Notes under the pieces: generated by a model
The model's input: the letters and a program-made list of their open reading frames with translations, nothing else
Databases searched by the model: none
What the model was told of the DNA's origin: nothing
Shown: piece by piece, positions 48,822 through 56,729 of the stretch
Layout: each line of letters opens with the position of its first letter
How positions within the stretch are numbered: the first letter of the stretch is position 1
Made by a program: the position numbers and the translations under genes
Assembly: GCF_016861695.1 (NCBI RefSeq)
Contig: NZ_BOLP01000014.1
Span: 30,678 to 94,677 of the forward strand
Length of the DNA: 64,000 nucleotides
Direction of reading: 5' to 3'
Source of the DNA: Levilactobacillus andaensis
GTDB taxonomy: Bacteria; Bacillota; Bacilli; Lactobacillales; Lactobacillaceae

Positions 48822-49709
48822 ATGTTCAAGGTGCTCCGACGAATTCTATATCTGGTTGTTCTGGCAGTCGTGGTTTTCTTTGTGGTTAAAGGCATGACTA
48901 AAGTGAACATTTCGCTGTTTGGTAACCATAACTACTACCAGCGGTCTAAGGGAACGAGCACCAATGACGGTTTAGTCAACCAGAAGACGTACTCACAGGC
49001 TAGGCTTAAACAGTTAACGACGATTACCCATGGAACCAAATATTCTGGGAATACCAGTCTGGATAAGGTGGCTACTCGCTATTCGTATAAGGTGGCCGGT
49101 CATACGATCAACAACTTCATGGGGCGCGATGGGGTCCTCCAACTCTATAACGAGTCGTCCTTTATGTCGGATAAGATGGTCAAGGACGCCGCTGAGTATT
49201 GGAATACCTTGGCGGGAACAAGAATCGTCGAGGTTGTGAAGACGGCCAAAGCCAGCGATGAAGTTATTCATGACGATCAGGAGAAAAATAAATACGGTAT
49301 TGGGGGGCAAACTTACAATAATATGGGGATGCTTTTTTATCCGCATAACTGGGCGGTGACAGGGCTAACGGCTCGTGGTAAGAATAACTGGAAGGAAGCC
49401 ATTTTGTTGCGGGAAATTGGCCATGCGCTAGGCATTCCTAATCTGGGTGGTGGTGCAGCGGGTGTTAATGACCGCAACGCCAATAAGAAATCCACGGACT
49501 TCATGGGCAACTGGGGTGTTGAACTGGTCAATGCACCGCTGGAAAATAAGCGGGGCATCACGAGTACCCCGGTGGATGCTGCGGCGTTGACCATTGCCGG
49601 TATCGCGTGGCCACGACCACAGAAGCTGGCAAACTGGGCGTTCACGACCCCCAAGGCGACTGTCAATTATGACAACGGTAAAATCGTGTCGACGATTCCT
49701 AAATCGTAA
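48822..49709 (+). CDS. Matrixin-like protein with a degenerate zinc site (probable pseudo-protease)
   Basis: 295 residues. N-terminal membrane anchor (about residues 8-25, ILYLVVLAVVVFFVVKG), then an extracytoplasmic domain with matrixin-like order. The paralogue at 53383 has HEIGHAFGIPH, a full HExxHxxGxxH zinc motif. Here the same position reads REIGHALGIPN (about residues 198-208): the first and third His are replaced by Arg (CGG) and Asn (AAT), while the Glu and middle His remain. Zinc binding and catalysis are therefore doubtful. The rest of the fold is conserved and the frame intact, which suggests retained non-catalytic function such as binding or inhibition. Follows gtf2 closely and is closed by a terminator. 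Confidence 0.8.
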   Translation: MFKVLRRILYLVVLAVVVFFVVKGMTKVNISLFGNHNYYQRSKGTSTNDGLVNQKTYSQARLKQLTTITHGTKYSGNTSLDKVATRYSYKVAGHTINNFMGRDGVLQLYNESSFMSDKMVKDAAEYWNTLAGTRIVEVVKTAKASDEVIHDDQEKNKYGIGGQTYNNMGMLFYPHNWAVTGLTARGKNNWKEAILLREIGHALGIPNLGGGAAGVNDRNANKKSTDFMGNWGVELVNAPLENKRGITSTPVDAAALTIAGIAWPRPQKLANWAFTTPKATVNYDNGKIVSTIPKS

Positions 49710-49715
49710 GAACAG

Positions 49716-49749
49716 TAGGACTGAGGATAATTTCTCGGTCCTATTTTTT
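49716..49749 (+). terminator. Terminator of the gtf2/pseudo-protease unit
   Basis: TAGGACTGAG (49716-49725) pairs with CTCGGTCCTA (49734-49743), then six T. Confidence 0.9.
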
Positions 49750-49784
49750 ATGGGATAGGAGTATCAACTGTAAGGGGCGTGTCA

Positions 49785-49831
49785 GTTGCCCGCACCGTTC
49801 CAGCCCATATCTGGTGACCGGTAAGGTGAAG
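49785..49831 (-). repeat. Repeat B, truncated copy B4 (inverted)
   Basis: Reverse complement of the left end of repeat B: CGCACCGTTCCAGCCCATAT, then CTGGTGACCGGTAAGG. The other half is missing. Confidence 0.75.
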
Positions 49832-50229
49832 CCTCCGGCGGCCATAGTTTGGGCAGCTTATCCAGATCAGCCGACGTTACACTTTGCCTTATTTGTAAGC
49901 TAAACGACTCAACTATAAGTTTCTGCTATAATAATTGCTATGATAAATTGATTGAATTAGTCAGATGGTATTTACACAGTCTATAAACTGTTGTATCCTT
50001 GACTATACGCAAATGACAGCGCTTAATCATCCGCTAGTTAGTCAGGCTAGACGTGGTGATTTGGTTTCGCCGCTGGATAATGTGAAAAAAGAATCATTGA
50101 TGATAGCAATTGGTTTTATTAATAAAACTAATTAGGTATACTTAGATTAGTTTAAACTTTATTGTTGGGAAGCCCAGTTGACTAGAAATGGGTGAAGACC
50201 CTTCACGATGAGGATGGGAGTGTGACACC
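49832..50229. other. Spacer upstream of the gtf3-gtf4 pair
   Basis: About 400 bp, AT-rich after 49870, with no credible gene. It must hold the promoter of gtf3-gtf4; TGCTATAAT (49922-49930) fits an extended -10, but it is 300 bp from the start. Confidence 0.45.
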
Positions 50230-51750
50230 GTGTATTATTTTATTAATGAGTACCTCTTACAAAAGAATTCAAGCGTTGAGCATACGGCAATGAATCGGGT
50301 GAAGTTGTTCAATCACTATAAAACACCCGCAAAGATCGTGACGAAGATTTATGATCGACTCTTGCACCAGACCATTAGTAAATTTGGTGTCGCTGATAAT
50401 CAGGTCATGAACATGTTCGACTACTTTCAAGGGCTGACCGATACGGGGACGCCAAAGTTTGTGACCACAGACAAATTAAATTTACCAATTGAATACGAAG
50501 TAAATGTTGGTGCCAACTTCAGTGGGGTCTTCGATGGTGACCGGCTGATCGCCAACGTTGGGTTTATTCCTGGTACCATTGGCCGGGTCTTCTATCATGA
50601 GTTCTTCGACCAACTTGGTAACCGTGTTGGCACCGATCTGTGGGACTGGCGCGGGTTCCGGTCGGCGACTCAATATTTCGGCCAAAATGGGCAATTGATT
50701 TCACAGCGTTACTATCGCGCTGACGGTCAAACGGCAATTGAGGAATACTTTACCCAGGATACTGAGGGTAAGCCGCTGACGTCGCGGATGATCTTAAAGG
50801 ATTATCAGGGTGAGGGCGACCGTTTCTTCCAGAATGCGGATGACTTGTTTACCTTCTTCTTGAACGAGCTGAGCAAACAGGATTCAGAACGGACGACCTT
50901 CATCGTCGATCGTCCAGGGACCGGGGTCAACCCATTGCTGGCGTTGAACGATAATTCACGGAAGTATGTCTATGTGCCGATCAACCATGCAATCAGTCCG
51001 AATGATCCGATTCATGCCGACCTCGATGGTTTCTTGGCACCAGCGTTTGAACATTTCAGTCATTTCGACGGCTTCATCACGGGAACGCCCCAACAGGCAG
51101 CTAACCTGAGCACGCGTTTCCCTAAGGCACCGGTCTTCTCGATGCCAGCGGTCACCACGTTACCGACTTCAAAGGAAGAAACGGTGGAAGTGGCCCCTAG
51201 CGAACGATTGCCGCACAGCGTCATCTACGTCGGTCGAATTGCTAAGGATAAGCAGATTGAACAGCAACTGCGGATGTTTGCGCTGGTCAAGGACCGAGTG
51301 CCAGACGCCACCTTTACCTTGTTCGGTTACGGCAGTGCCAAGTACGTTGAGGACATGCAGAAATTAACGCAGGAACTGAATCTCACAACGAGTGTCACCT
51401 TTAAAGACTACGTGCCCGACTTGAACGATCAATACGACCACTACCAGGTCATGACCAACATGTCACTAGCCGATGGTGGACCATTAGCGATGCTGGAAGC
51501 CATGATCCATGGGATTCCGGCGGTCAGCTATCGATTCAACTACGGCCCAGCTGACATCATTGCGGATGGTAAGGACGGTTATCTCATTGCGCCTGGCCAA
51601 GCATTGGCTATGGCGGATAAGGTTGTTGACTTGTTGTTGGATGAACAAAAATTAACAGCATTCAGCCACGCGGCGTACATTAAAGCCCATGATCAATGGA
51701 CGCGCCGGAAGGTTTGGAACCGGTGGCAGAAGGAATTGAAGGGCGAATAG
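50230..51750 (+). CDS. Glycosyltransferase-like gtf3 (GtfA/TagE-like, altered EX7E motif)
   Basis: 506 residues starting with GTG at 50230 (GGGAG 9 bp upstream). It shares the N-terminal segment (SSVEHTAMNRVKLFNHY), inserted domain and C-terminal GT4 fold (VIYVGRIAKDKQIEQ) with the other gtfs but is more distant. Where they have EGFSLATLE it reads DGGPLAMLE: the first Glu of EX7E is Asp and the following Phe is Gly. It may be a poor catalyst or a regulatory partner. gtf4 follows after 26 bp, so a hetero-complex is plausible. The two recall the GtfA/GtfB (TagE5/TagE6) protein-glycosylation pair described in Lactiplantibacillus plantarum; orthology is not shown. Confidence 0.8.
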   Translation: MYYFINEYLLQKNSSVEHTAMNRVKLFNHYKTPAKIVTKIYDRLLHQTISKFGVADNQVMNMFDYFQGLTDTGTPKFVTTDKLNLPIEYEVNVGANFSGVFDGDRLIANVGFIPGTIGRVFYHEFFDQLGNRVGTDLWDWRGFRSATQYFGQNGQLISQRYYRADGQTAIEEYFTQDTEGKPLTSRMILKDYQGEGDRFFQNADDLFTFFLNELSKQDSERTTFIVDRPGTGVNPLLALNDNSRKYVYVPINHAISPNDPIHADLDGFLAPAFEHFSHFDGFITGTPQQAANLSTRFPKAPVFSMPAVTTLPTSKEETVEVAPSERLPHSVIYVGRIAKDKQIEQQLRMFALVKDRVPDATFTLFGYGSAKYVEDMQKLTQELNLTTSVTFKDYVPDLNDQYDHYQVMTNMSLADGGPLAMLEAMIHGIPAVSYRFNYGPADIIADGKDGYLIAPGQALAMADKVVDLLLDEQKLTAFSHAAYIKAHDQWTRRKVWNRWQKELKGE

Positions 51751-51776
51751 CGAGATTGCTAAGGGAGGTCGACTAG

Positions 51777-53309
51777 ATGTATTACTTTTTGAACGATAAC
51801 ATGCAGTATTCAAAATCAGGGATTGAACATGCGGAAATCAACCGACTACACTTGTTCAATCAACACCACGTGCCAGCTAAAATTGTGACGCGAATTTTTT
51901 CCATGGATTTGACGAACATCTTGCGGCAATCTGGGATTCAACGCGAAAATTTTGTGAATCTCTTTGAATTTTTCTGTGGGAGTACACAAGCAGCCAGTCA
52001 GTCGTTCACGATGAATGACTTTTCCTTGCCGGCTAATACGACCACGACGCGCAAGGACGACCAATTACAGGTCTTTGCGCAAGGGAAAATGTTAATGATC
52101 ATTTATTTCCGCAAGCAGTCGACGGAGATCAGTAACGTCCAGTACTTCGACGCCAATGGTCGGACCGTGTCGATGGTCTGGTGGGATGTCCGCGGCTTCA
52201 AGTGTCTCGAACAGTTCTTTGACCTCGAAGGCAAAATTTCTCAGGAACAATACTACGGTCCCGATGGCCTTGTGCACTTGGAAAAGAATCATTACCTTAA
52301 TCGCGGGGGCAAGGAGTGCCTGTCATGGCGCGTCTTGAACTACCGCAATAGTAGCTGGGTCTTTAGCGGCATGAATGAGTTGACCCGTTTCTTCTACGAC
52401 GAATTGAATGGGTTGGACCAGCACAACGTCTTCATTTGTGACCGGACTGTTGAATGTGACTGGGGCCTATTCCACATGCAGACGTCGGCGTTCAAGGTGC
52501 TTCACTTACACAATGACCATGTGAGCGACCCGAGCGACATGCTGCATTCGCCATTGAACAACAACTACACGAACGCCCTGAATAACTGGGCAAAGTGGGA
52601 TGCGGTCATTTCGGCCACGCCAGAACAGTCGGAAGATGTGGTGAACCGGTTTGGGAGTGACATTCCAGCCTTTACGATTCCGGTTGGTTACGTTTCGGAT
52701 GAAGAGATTGCCGCACCACACCAAGATTTCACTGCCCGGCAAAAGGACCTCATCGTCCACGTGGCGCGGTTAGCACCTGAAAAGCAGCAGAACCACTCGA
52801 TTCAGGCCTTTGCCCAGGTCCATCAACAATTCCCTAATGCCAGACTTGAACTCTGGGGGTATGCGAACGGGGATATTGAGCAACAATTCAAGCAGCAAGT
52901 GAGCGATGCCGGCTTGAAGGACGTCGTTGCCTTTAAGGGCTACACGAGTGATATCGATGCCGTCTATGATCGCGCCCAGATCGGTATTTTGCCAAGTCGT
53001 GCAGAAGGTTTTTCACTGACGCTGCTCGAAGCTCAGTCTCACGGGGTACCAATGGTGGCCAACGACGTGAAATATGGCCCTAGCGACATCATCCAAGATG
53101 GGGTCACGGGAATCCTGACGGAAGATGGGCAGCCGCAACAATTGGCGGATGCAATGATTAAATTGTTGGGCGACCAGAAGCTCCTGAAGGCTTACAGTGC
53201 CGCTGCGTATGAGAATGCCAAGCGTTACTCGGAGGATGCTGTCTTTGAGAAATGGCAACAGTTACTGGATTATTTTGATAGTTTAGCACGTGAAAAAGCC
53301 GCCGTTTAA
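51777..53309 (+). CDS. Glycosyltransferase gtf4 (GtfA/TagE-like, intact EX7E)
   Basis: 510 residues. The start is set by AAGGGAGGTCGACTAG before ATG. It begins MYYFLNDNMQYSKSGIEHAE, like gtf3 and unlike the MNYFVD group. The inserted beta-rich domain (about 95-215) and GT4 domain (about 315-495) are complete; IVHVARLAPEKQQNH contacts the nucleotide sugar and EGFSLTLLE is an intact EX7E. It is expected to be the catalytic member of the gtf3-gtf4 pair. Substrate may be SRRP Ser/Thr or teichoic acid. A strong terminator lies between it and the following metalloprotease. Confidence 0.86.
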   Translation: MYYFLNDNMQYSKSGIEHAEINRLHLFNQHHVPAKIVTRIFSMDLTNILRQSGIQRENFVNLFEFFCGSTQAASQSFTMNDFSLPANTTTTRKDDQLQVFAQGKMLMIIYFRKQSTEISNVQYFDANGRTVSMVWWDVRGFKCLEQFFDLEGKISQEQYYGPDGLVHLEKNHYLNRGGKECLSWRVLNYRNSSWVFSGMNELTRFFYDELNGLDQHNVFICDRTVECDWGLFHMQTSAFKVLHLHNDHVSDPSDMLHSPLNNNYTNALNNWAKWDAVISATPEQSEDVVNRFGSDIPAFTIPVGYVSDEEIAAPHQDFTARQKDLIVHVARLAPEKQQNHSIQAFAQVHQQFPNARLELWGYANGDIEQQFKQQVSDAGLKDVVAFKGYTSDIDAVYDRAQIGILPSRAEGFSLTLLEAQSHGVPMVANDVKYGPSDIIQDGVTGILTEDGQPQQLADAMIKLLGDQKLLKAYSAAAYENAKRYSEDAVFEKWQQLLDYFDSLAREKAAV

Positions 53310-53326
53310 GCGGTTATGACTGGTTG

Positions 53327-53362
53327 CCGCCAAGAACTTATTTGAAGTTGTTGGCGGTTTTT
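53327..53362 (+). terminator. Terminator of gtf3-gtf4
   Basis: CCGCCAA (53327-53333) pairs with TTGGCGG (53351-53357), inner AACTT / AAGTT also pairs, then five T. Confidence 0.88.
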
Positions 53363-53382
53363 GGGTAAAGAGGTGTAACGAC

Positions 53383-54279
53383 ATGATGTGGAAACGGCTG
53401 ATTCAGTGGGGATTGGCAGCTGCGGCGCTGGCCCTGGTCGTGCTGGGGATGACGCAATTAAATGTGCGCGAGAACCCCCAGCCGGCGGTGAAACAGTCCG
53501 CAAAACAAGACTACCAGCGAACCGCAACCTATAGTCCAGCGGGTGGTCGGATTGACCGACACCTCTATTCGCAAAAGCAGTTGCGGGCCTTAACGGCAAT
53601 CACGCACGGTAACCAGTACCGAGGTAATACCAGTCTAGATGCTGTGACCACCCGACACGTTTATCAGTTGGACGGCCGGAATTTGGCGAATATTGTGGGG
53701 GCCGATGGCGTCCTACAATTGTATAATGAGTCGCATTTCATGACGACCCGGATGGTGAAGGATGCCGCGGCGTTTTGGAATCAAGTAGCGGGAACAACGG
53801 TGGTCGAAGTGGTCTCGCGTCCGGACCGAAGCGATGAGATCATTCACGACGGCAAGAGTTCACGGTCGGTACTCGGCGGTCAGACGTACAATGGTCGGGG
53901 AATTTTATTCTATCCGGGCAATTGGCGTATTCAGAACCTGTCACAGCGTAACCAGCAAAATTGGAAAGAAGCGGCATTGATCCACGAAATCGGCCATGCA
54001 TTTGGCATTCCGCATTTGGGCGGTGGACCATTAGGGACTAACGCGTCCAAGGCGGGCGTACAGACCGTGGAACTTATGGCGGCCTGGTCCGTTGGACGGG
54101 TGGGGTCGCCACCTGAAAATGAGCAGGGAGTCAAGAGTACGTCCATGGACGCTGCAACCTTGGCCCTGGCCGGATTGAGCTGGCAACGTTCGCGACGACT
54201 GGCAGGCTGGGTGTTGAATTCGAATCGGGTCGTTTTATACGACAACGGCCGAGTGACAACGACTCCTAAAACAAATTAA
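53383..54279 (+). CDS. Membrane-anchored matrixin-like zinc metalloprotease
   Basis: 298 residues. N-terminal membrane segment (about 8-22, WGLAAAALALVVLGM) followed by an extracytoplasmic catalytic domain. HEIGHAFGIPH (about residues 204-214) is a complete HExxHxxGxxH zinc motif of the M10 matrixin/metzincin type, and a Met in ELMAAW about 25 residues later could be the Met-turn. It should cleave proteins at the outer face of the membrane; the giant SRRPs are obvious nearby candidates but this is inference. Paralogue of the degenerate protein at 48822 over the whole length. Start at ATG 53383 with AAAGAGGTG; a second ATG follows at once. Confidence 0.85.
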   Translation: MMWKRLIQWGLAAAALALVVLGMTQLNVRENPQPAVKQSAKQDYQRTATYSPAGGRIDRHLYSQKQLRALTAITHGNQYRGNTSLDAVTTRHVYQLDGRNLANIVGADGVLQLYNESHFMTTRMVKDAAAFWNQVAGTTVVEVVSRPDRSDEIIHDGKSSRSVLGGQTYNGRGILFYPGNWRIQNLSQRNQQNWKEAALIHEIGHAFGIPHLGGGPLGTNASKAGVQTVELMAAWSVGRVGSPPENEQGVKSTSMDAATLALAGLSWQRSRRLAGWVLNSNRVVLYDNGRVTTTPKTN

Positions 54280-54299
54280 AGGTTAGGCAACGTCTCATA

Positions 54300-54350
54300 T
54301 GGCAGAGCGTAGTCGGAGCCAGCGGCGAAATTTCTGGTAGCCGTCGGGCA
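54300..54350 (-). repeat. Possible decayed repeat A copy
   Basis: CGGAGCCAGCGG, TTTCTGGTAGCCG and GGGCAGGC resemble the right end of repeat A in inverse orientation, but with many differences. Confidence 0.3.
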
Positions 54351-54475
54351 GGCAACTAAGACTGAGCCCAGTTAGATGAGCTAAACTATCCGGGTGTCAC
54401 AGTATGACTTTAACTTGTAGAACGGGTATTCTGGAGAGTAATGGCGCAGACATAATTATAGATGGGGTGGCGAAT

Positions 54476-55974
54476 GTGAATTATTTTGTCAATCAGAACT
54501 TGGGAATGAACTTAACGGGGATTGAAAAGGCGCAACTAAACCGCTTGGCATTGTTCAAAGCGGGGGGGGGATGGCTGCTAAAATTTTGACGGTGGGCTTT
54601 AATACCAGACTACATGAGAACGCCCGTCGTTTTGACGTGGATGGTCGCTGCTTTTCGATGTACGACTATTTTCAGGGCGTAATGGACGATGAAACGGTTA
54701 CGTCGTTTGACTGGATCGCGTATTGGGAGACGTGTGGGTTTAGTCTGAAATATATCCCCAACACCAAGGATGTCCGCGTCTTTGCGGCAGATGGTCAATT
54801 TTTGCTGTACGCACGGTTTTACGACCAGGAGTATCGGTCGATCGAGTACGTGAATTACTTTGACCAACACCACGCTAAGATCAAGCGTGAACTGTTCGAC
54901 CAGCGGGGGTTTCGCAGTCAGATCGTCTATTTGGCGGCGATGCAGAAGATTCAGGCAAAGGTTTACTTGAATCGGCAGGGCCAGGCCTGTTTAGAGGAAC
55001 TATATGATTCTGATCAAAAGTTAGAGTCCACACTACGGCAGATTATTGTTCATGGCCGCGATGGGCGCGACTACTTTTTCAATACGCAAGAAGAGCTCCA
55101 GACATTCTTCTTTAATACACTCTATCAGGACGGGGATGTCTACATTAGCGACCGGAATCTGAAATTAGCTGAGGCTCTCAGCAAGACGGATTCGGCTGTC
55201 AAAGTTTGCGTTGTCTTCCATAGCACTCACGCGCAGAGTCAAACGGATGTCATGGACTCGCGCATCAAGAGCCATTACCGATTTATGCTGGAACATATCT
55301 CGGATTTTGACCGCTTTATCTGTTCGACCGAGTATCAGAAACGAGATCTCTTGGAACGGTTCCCTAATTTACCAGTAGTAGCGATTCCCGTAGGCTTCAC
55401 GCAACCACAGGTCCTAGCACCGGAAAAACGCCAGGCTAACCGGATTATTGGAGTTGCTCGGTACGCTCCAGAAAAACAGGTCATGCACCAGGCTGTGGCC
55501 GTTTCTAAGCTAGTGGCAGAGTTTCCGGACGTTCAGCTCCATCTGTTTGGCTATGGGAGCCAGGAGAAGGCTTTACGAGACTTTATTGAAGAGCATCACT
55601 TGGAAAAGAATATCTTCTTGCGCGGCTTTTATCCGGACCTAACGGAAGAATATCAGAAGGCGTCTTTGGCGCTGCTGACAAGTCGTGAAGAGGGCTTCTC
55701 GCTGGCAACGCTAGAAGCCCAGAACTTTGGTGTGCCCGTCATTAGCTACGACGTGCGCTATGGGCCAAGTGAGTTGATTCAAGACGGCGTTAACGGGTCT
55801 TTAGTGACCGCCAACGATCAGAACGAACTATATGAAAAGATACGAGATTATTTACGTCAGCCCGACCTACAAGAGCAGTTCCGGCATGAAAGTCTCGCGA
55901 CTGCCGAGAAGTTTTCAGCAACAGCTGTCACGAAGAAATGGCAAGATTTGATTCGCAATGTGTTAGCTGATTGA
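54476..55974 (+). pseudogene. Glycosyltransferase gtf5, out of frame at a G9 tract (phase-variable or broken)
   Basis: Close paralogue of gtf1 and gtf2, starting at the GTG 54476 (VNYFVNQNLGMNLTGIEKAQ) behind GGGGTGG. After 28 codons the frame runs through nine G (54562-54570) and would end at about 54589. The remaining 467 codons, starting with ATG at 54571, are intact and include EGFSLATLE. Seven or ten G would join the two parts; seven gives a gap-free match to LFKQANLPAK-type paralogues. No other damage is visible, which fits switching by slipped-strand mispairing better than decay. A sequencing error in the G-run is the main alternative. The ATG right after the tract could give a shortened protein. 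Confidence 0.82.
54562..54570 (+). repeat. Poly-G tract (G9) in the 5' end of gtf5
   Basis: Nine consecutive G in the coding strand, 86 bp after the start codon. Length and position are typical of contingency loci. Confidence 0.9.
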
Positions 55975-55991
55975 GTTAATTTAACGACCTA

Positions 55992-56034
55992 AAGAACCCG
56001 TCACACCTAATGTTGGTGCGGCGGGTTCTTTTTT
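55992..56034 (+). terminator. Terminator of gtf5
   Basis: AAGAACCCG (55992-56000) pairs with CGGGTTCTT (56022-56030), inner CACACC / GGTGCG partly pairs, then six T. Confidence 0.92.
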
Positions 56035-56729
56035 GCGGTGGTTACAGTAGCCAATAAATTGCTGGCTTAGTGTTTTCCTTTGGTGTTAGACAATCATCAG
56101 AGTGCTAGTGAATCGCATGAACAGTGGGGTTGACACGTAATAGTTGATTTAAGTGCAACAAAAAAATGTTAAAATCACTAAATATGATTAAGTTACACAT
56201 TTGAAGAAATGGGGTAGAAAATAAAATTTACTTACGAATTTTATAAAAATAGTGGGAGATATTAGTTGCAATGGCGTCTTAAATATGGCCAAACAACTAT
56301 TCACCAGTTTTGAGTAAGTGGACAGATTTTCTAATTAAAACATAATGTTAAAGCTTTTTTAAAGGTGAAAATAAAGCAAGCACTGTTAATGATGAAAGCC
56401 TTTTGTGACACTAATATGGCGTTATTTTGGGGATTATCAGCTGATAAAATGTTAGTGGACGGCAATTGACAAAGATGTGAACTTTTTAATTTAAAAAAAT
56501 GTTTATATCAAATATCACCTATACCAATTTATATTGGGAGATATGAATAGTCTATGTATGAAATTTATGATAAACTCGTAAGCGAAATGATATTGTTTTA
56601 CACTACTCACGTTTTACTATAGCAACGTGTATAGACCACTTAGACTTTGGTCTAGAACTATTTCTAGGCTAATAGTCGGGGGAGTACAGTGCAATTTAGT
56701 CGGTCATTCATACAAGGAGGACATTAAAA
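56035..56729. other. AT-rich region upstream of SRRP2
   Basis: About 695 bp with no credible gene and very AT-rich. It holds an imperfect palindrome around 56507-56541 (ATATC..CCAAT / ATTGG..GATAT) and a perfect 7-bp inverted repeat at 56632-56654. It must include the SRRP2 promoter, which I could not place with confidence. Confidence 0.55.
56632..56654. promoter_or_regulatory. Inverted repeat upstream of SRRP2 (candidate operator)
   Basis: TAGACCA (56632-56638) and TGGTCTA (56648-56654) with a 9-bp spacer, about 75 bp before the start codon. No T-run, so not a terminator. Confidence 0.4.

Noticed and set aside
54404..54589. Reading gtf5 as two separate genes
   Set aside because: Both pieces align to one paralogue without gap or overlap other than at the G9 tract; a single frameshifted gene is simpler.
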